Shown here piece after piece: positions 62,641 through 64,000 of a stretch of DNA of 64,000 nucleotides. Source of the DNA: CAZIMM01 sp964540415 (lineage in GTDB: Bacteria > Bacillota > Clostridia > Oscillospirales > Acutalibacteraceae). A model generated the notes under the pieces. The model was not told the DNA's origin and made no database searches. It saw only the letters and a program-made list of their open reading frames with translations. Both the position numbers and the translations under genes were made by a program. Within the stretch, counting starts at the first letter, position 1. Every line of letters starts with the position of its first letter. Where the stretch lies: assembly GCA_964540415.1 (NCBI GenBank), contig CAZIMM010000001.1:1-64000 (forward strand). The letters run 5' to 3'.

Positions 62641-63447
62641 TTATGCGAGATTCCAGCGTGAAAGCAGGGTGTCATAGGTGCCGTCTGCCTTGAGCTCTGC
62701 GAGAGCGGCGTTGACCTTGTCAAGCAGCTCCGTGTTGTCCTTCTGAACGGCAATACCGTATTCCTCAACCGTCAGCGGAATGTCGATAACGCGGACACCC
62801 TCGTTGCCCTTCGCGCCGGCTGCCTCCTTGGCAACGGAATCATCCATGATAACCGCGTCAACAGAGTTGTTCTTGAGGTCGGCAATGGCAAGGCTGATGT
62901 TTTCATAAATCTTGATGTTTGCGTTTTCTATGCCGGCAAAGCCCCATTCTTCGTCACCCTCGGCATAGAACTGACCGGTGAAGCCGGAGCAGACGCCGAT
63001 ATTTTTGCCGGCAAGCTGAGAATCAAGGGTCTGCTTGTCTGTGCCGGTGAAGGTTGTGTCGTCCGCATTGACAATCAGAATCTGAGCCGCACCGCTGTAA
63101 TACGCATCCGAAAAATCAACTGACAGCTTGCGCTTCGCATTGATTGTCAGGCCGGAAATGGCAAGGTCGCAGGTGCCCTGCGGGAGGGAAGCGACAACAC
63201 CGTCAAACTCCATGTTCTGATAATTGACCTTCACGTCCATTTTTTCGGCGACAGCGTTCATCAGGTCAATGTCGAAGCCGACATATTCGTTGGTTGCCGG
63301 GTCAATGGATTCAAAGGGTTCAAACTCCGCGTTGGTTGCAACGTTGAGGGTTTTGGAGCCATCCTGTGAACCGGAGCATCCGGCAAAACAGCAAACGGCA
63401 AAAACCGCGGAAAGAATGAGTGCGAGTGCTTTGAATGTTTTTTTCAA
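62641..63447 (-). CDS. Polar amino acid ABC transporter, substrate-binding lipoprotein
   Basis: The 268-residue type II binding protein has a lipobox (CCFAGCSG), then LNVATNAEFEPFESIDPATN, YVGFDIDLMNAVAEKMDVKV, DLAISGLTINAKRKLSVDFS, GVCSGFTGQFYAE, then EEYGIAVQKDN. The class binds Gln, Cys, Arg or similar; ligand not resolved. TTG 63447 follows AAGGAGATATACAAA. It begins 30 bases after the GPH symporter stop. Confidence 0.93.
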   Translation of the reverse strand: MKKTFKALALILSAVFAVCCFAGCSGSQDGSKTLNVATNAEFEPFESIDPATNEYVGFDIDLMNAVAEKMDVKVNYQNMEFDGVVASLPQGTCDLAISGLTINAKRKLSVDFSDAYYSGAAQILIVNADDTTFTGTDKQTLDSQLAGKNIGVCSGFTGQFYAEGDEEWGFAGIENANIKIYENISLAIADLKNNSVDAVIMDDSVAKEAAGAKGNEGVRVIDIPLTVEEYGIAVQKDNTELLDKVNAALAELKADGTYDTLLSRWNLA

Positions 63448-63477
63448 TTTGTATATCTCCTTAAAAATAATAAACAA

Positions 63478-64000
63478 TTAAGCGGGGGTGGAAGGGGCTG
63501 CGCCGCTCGGCGGAATTGTGCCGTCTGTCATGTCGCGCTGCAGCTTTTCACGGCGGGCAAGAAGCTCCTCATACATCTGCTCTCTCTTTTTGCCGGAGAG
63601 GGTGTAGAAGAACTTCGGAATCATGCCGAGAAAACCGGTGACAAGCGGCAGGAAGGTGCTCATCATGAACAGATAATATTTTGTTTTGTCGCTCTGATTG
63701 AGATATCCCGCGCCCTGCTCGTAGCCTATGCTCTTGAGCAGGAAGGTTTTGAAGGTTGCGCCGAAGGTGCCGACAAGCTTTGTGGCAAGCCCCTTGGCAA
63801 CGCCCGTCATCGCTTCCGTGCGGTAGCCGTTCTTCCATTCGCAGTAGTCCATAGACTCATTGAAAAGCTCTGTCGGAATTACGCGGCGAAGACCCCAAAC
63901 CGTCATAAACAGTGTTTCCTGCGCCATAATCACGGGAATCATAACGGACTTCTTTTTGTACAGTCCGTTCACCCTGCCTCCGATTGAACCGATCAGGAAA
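63478..64000 (-). CDS. GPH-family symporter, 3' part (continues past the window)
   Basis: The frame is open to the window edge (FLIGSIGGRVNGLYKKKSVM and onward), so the 5' end lies outside. The visible 173 residues are the C-terminal third of an MFS_2 symporter: ESMDYCEWKNGYRTEAMTGV, GTFGATFKTFLLKSIGYEQG, FLPLVTGFLGMIPKFFYTLS, then a charged tail (SGKKREQMYEELLARREKLQ). A GTG at 63972 is internal, not a start. Substrate unknown. Confidence 0.88.
   Translation of the reverse strand, partial: FLIGSIGGRVNGLYKKKSVMIPVIMAQETLFMTVWGLRRVIPTELFNESMDYCEWKNGYRTEAMTGVAKGLATKLVGTFGATFKTFLLKSIGYEQGAGYLNQSDKTKYYLFMMSTFLPLVTGFLGMIPKFFYTLSGKKREQMYEELLARREKLQRDMTDGTIPPSGAAPSTPA

Overview
The window looks like chromosomal DNA of an anaerobic, low-to-mid GC, Gram-positive Clostridia member, probably an uncultured Oscillospirales-type gut bacterium. 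The reasons are TTG and GTG starts behind AAGGAGG-type ribosome sites, textbook TTGACA-17-TATAAT promoters in AT-rich gaps, a spore photoproduct lyase, an oxygen-sensitive glycyl radical enzyme, lipoprotein and secreted carbohydrate-active proteins, and a short MetH without its activation domain. There is no rRNA, CRISPR array, phage or complete insertion sequence. One 10-N assembly gap lies inside a gene at 14821-14830.

Layout. 1-4.0 kb: GH32 remnant, membrane-bound XRE regulator, Ig-like fragment and a secreted metallophosphoesterase, with dispersed repeats. 4.1-15.2 kb: a tight eight-gene minus-strand operon (ThDP enzyme, Gfo/Idh/MocA oxidoreductase, split transketolase, RpiB-like isomerase, IclR regulator, GPH symporter, and a single-chain fusion of a radical SAM activase with a glycyl radical enzyme). 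This is the most unusual part of the window and looks like an undescribed anaerobic catabolic pathway. 15.4-31.9 kb: a mixed region with an LCAT-like secreted lipase, an HTH/hydrolase pair, a DUF4838 protein, a TetR-DUF6323-DUF6179 module, GH16, GNAT, SplB, a kinase-like protein, tRNA-Leu, tRNA-Arg, GDPD and an HSL-type esterase. It has several long non-coding gaps with repeats, hairpins and gene remnants.

31.9-38.0 kb: metF-metH, a sialidase-like protein and a second LCAT-like protein. 38.2-43.1 kb: branched-chain amino acid ABC transporter livKHMGF. 43.3-49.8 kb: YbaK-like deacylase, UDP-glucose dehydrogenase, then an FHA-RodA/FtsW-PBP cell-wall operon and another sialidase-like protein. 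49.9-53.8 kb: a cohesin/FIVAR-like repeat surface protein, a small membrane protein, and a DRTGG-PHP pair. 53.9-59.6 kb: two related Thr-rich lipoproteins, a DUF2079 membrane protein, an SDR and a zinc-ribbon membrane protein. 59.9-64.0 kb: membrane-anchored phosphoesterase, a polar amino acid ABC transporter, and the 3' end of another GPH symporter that runs off the window.

Functions were assigned from motifs and remembered family features. No database search was run. Substrate assignments, above all for the 4-15 kb operon, are inference.
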